From Flavobacterium sp. TAB 87 (GTDB lineage Bacteria; Bacteroidota; Bacteroidia; Flavobacteriales; Flavobacteriaceae), in assembly GCF_001529295.1 (NCBI RefSeq), contig NZ_LLWK01000038.1, positions 248,001-312,000 on the forward strand: a DNA stretch of 64,000 nt. The letters are read 5' to 3'. Positions within the stretch are counted from its first letter, which is position 1; each line of letters starts with the position of its first letter. This document shows, one piece after another, positions 62,726-64,000 of this stretch. Position numbers and translations under genes: made by a program. The notes under the pieces were generated by a model. The model saw nothing but the letters and a program-made list of their open reading frames with translations, did no database searches and was not told the DNA's origin.

Positions 62726-64000
62726 ATGAAAAGCAATCAGCAGAAAATTTTCTTGTTTTTAAAAATCGCAGCTCTTGTCTTGCTGATTTTATCGAGTGGA
62801 ATGTATTTTTTTAGAGAAACTTTATTGCAAAAAGCCTTGTCCAAAATAACCTCCAAAATGGAGCGCGAATACCAATGTGCTTTTTCGGTACAAGATGCTC
62901 AATTTGAAGGATTATCTGGCATTAAACTCACCGAAGTTGTCTTGGCTCCAAAAAATGCCGACACATTATTAAACATTAAAAAGATACAAACAAAAGTAGC
63001 CTTGTTTCCTTTGTTAGTAGGCGATATTCAATTGGGAACACTGCTGATAAACGATGGTTTTATTCAGTTGACTCGAAAAGGAAAAGTTAAAAATTTTGAT
63101 TCTTTTTTGAAACGTGATTCTACCGAAGTTAAAACCAATACCAAGCGAGATTATGCTGATTTTGCCTACCGTATTATTTCGAAAGTGCTCAATTTGGTTC
63201 CGACAGATATGGAAGTCAAGAATTTGGTTTTTAAATTGGATGACAATGGTAAAAAAGCAACTTTAAAGATCAATCAGCTGGTTTTAGTTGATAAAGAATT
63301 GGACACGAATTTAAAAGTAGAGACTGTTACTTTTACACAACGTTGGAGCGTAAAAGGTTTCGCCGATCCGAGAAACAAAAAAGCAGATCTTCGTTTTTTT
63401 AATCTAGATTCAGGCGCCATCAAAGTGCCTTATTTAGACGAACGTTATAATTTAATTGCTAGTTTCGATTCAATTCGATTGAAAATCGACAACATCGAAA
63501 AATCACTCGGTAAATTAAATATTGATGGCTTTTCATCTATTGTCAATTTAAAATTAAATCATCCTAAAATTGCCAGTAAAGATGTTGTGATCAAACATGC
63601 ACGTTTTGATTATCGTTTTTTATTAGGCGAAAATTTCGTTAGCATTGACAGTTCTTCAACCATGCAATTGAATCAAATACAATTACATCCTTATCTTTCG
63701 TATCAAACCGAAAAAGATACCATTTATATATTAAAAGTGGCAATTCCTAAAATGCCAGCTCAGCACTTCATCAATTCCTTACCCGAAGGATTATTTACCC
63801 ATTTTGAAGGAATGCAAGCGACGGGAAATTTTGATTATACATTAGATTTCTTATTCAATAAGAACCGACCTAATACGTTGGTATTTGATAGTAAACTGAA
63901 TAAAGAAAATTTTAAAATCACCCAGTATGGCGAAGCGAATTTAAATAAATTGAATGGTCCTTTTACGTATCGCGCTATTATTAATAATGTACCACAACGC
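62726..64000 (+). CDS. AsmA-like membrane-anchored protein, N-terminal part (runs off window)
   Basis: An open frame of 425 codons with no stop, cut by the window end. It starts at 62726 (MKSNQQKIFLFLKIAALVLLILSS), with one N-terminal membrane anchor, then long amphipathic beta-strand sequence of AsmA/DUF748 type (FEGLSGIKLTEVVLAPKNAD, LLINDGFIQLTRKG). From memory, flavobacterial proteins with this start and the motif YRAIINNVPQR often continue into a GT51 peptidoglycan transglycosylase domain; that part is not in the window, so this is inference. It follows radA by 17 bases on the same strand. Confidence 0.75.
   Translation, partial: MKSNQQKIFLFLKIAALVLLILSSGMYFFRETLLQKALSKITSKMEREYQCAFSVQDAQFEGLSGIKLTEVVLAPKNADTLLNIKKIQTKVALFPLLVGDIQLGTLLINDGFIQLTRKGKVKNFDSFLKRDSTEVKTNTKRDYADFAYRIISKVLNLVPTDMEVKNLVFKLDDNGKKATLKINQLVLVDKELDTNLKVETVTFTQRWSVKGFADPRNKKADLRFFNLDSGAIKVPYLDERYNLIASFDSIRLKIDNIEKSLGKLNIDGFSSIVNLKLNHPKIASKDVVIKHARFDYRFLLGENFVSIDSSSTMQLNQIQLHPYLSYQTEKDTIYILKVAIPKMPAQHFINSLPEGLFTHFEGMQATGNFDYTLDFLFNKNRPNTLVFDSKLNKENFKITQYGEANLNKLNGPFTYRAIINNVPQR

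Overview
The window reads as a chromosomal segment of a low-GC member of Bacteroidota, most likely family Flavobacteriaceae (Flavobacterium-like). The evidence is a gliding-motility lipoprotein (GldH), three large proteins with type IX secretion (T9SS) C-terminal tails, a SusC/SusD pair, several TonB-dependent receptors, a RicT/PSP1 protein, a detached atpD-atpC pair, weak or absent Shine-Dalgarno sequences, and repeated Bacteroidota-type promoters (TTG/TTTG, 19-21 bases, TAnnTTTG). I see no insertion sequence, prophage, CRISPR array, rRNA or tRNA gene.

Layout. (1) 1-7.06 kb: an iron/metal-uptake locus of two divergent operons. Leftward: DUF4856 lipoprotein, imelysin, HTTM membrane protein and a TonB-dependent receptor cut by the window edge. 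Rightward: a second imelysin and a di-heme oxidoreductase. Two well-formed divergent promoters flank a TTAGA-N5-TCTAA dyad. (2) 7.1-9.7 kb: an MntR-like DtxR regulator and an Nramp transporter fused to a universal stress domain. (3) 9.9-11.9 kb: a lycopene cyclase homologue, a decayed secreted-protein gene and a bacilliredoxin. (4) 12.1-15.0 kb: trhO, trhP and a ferredoxin, covering both known routes of tRNA U34 hydroxylation; here TrhO carries a copy of the TrhP C-terminal domain. (5) 15.1-19.8 kb: an orphan SusC/SusD pair. (6) 20.1-24.2 kb: ricT, gldH and a class A PBP as one operon. (7) 24.5-25.9 kb: the two 3-oxoacid CoA-transferase subunits. (8) 26.0-39.6 kb: three giant T9SS cargo proteins sharing one C-terminal module, with recX between the first two and a decayed fourth tail nearby. 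(9) 40.5-47.6 kb: biotin genes (a ketosynthase, bioA, bioD, bioF) interrupted by a sigma factor/membrane protein/TraB-GumN block. (10) 47.7-49.6 kb: atpD-atpC. (11) 49.8-54.1 kb: an SGNH hydrolase lipoprotein and its TonB-dependent receptor. (12) 54.4-58.7 kb: a short glycogen-synthase-like protein, a DUF4270 lipoprotein and glmS as one operon. (13) 58.8-64 kb: panC, panD, an esterase-fold protein lacking its nucleophile serine, radA and an AsmA-like protein running off the window.

Most of this is ordinary flavobacterial chromosome. The features I rate most worth following are: the TrhO-TrhP domain sharing with an adjacent ferredoxin; the candidate metal-responsive operators at the iron and manganese loci; the esterase-fold and glycogen-synthase-like proteins that have lost catalytic motifs; the palindromic intergenic elements at 36.3-36.5, 41.8 and 47.6 kb; and two decayed genes not visible as intact ORFs.
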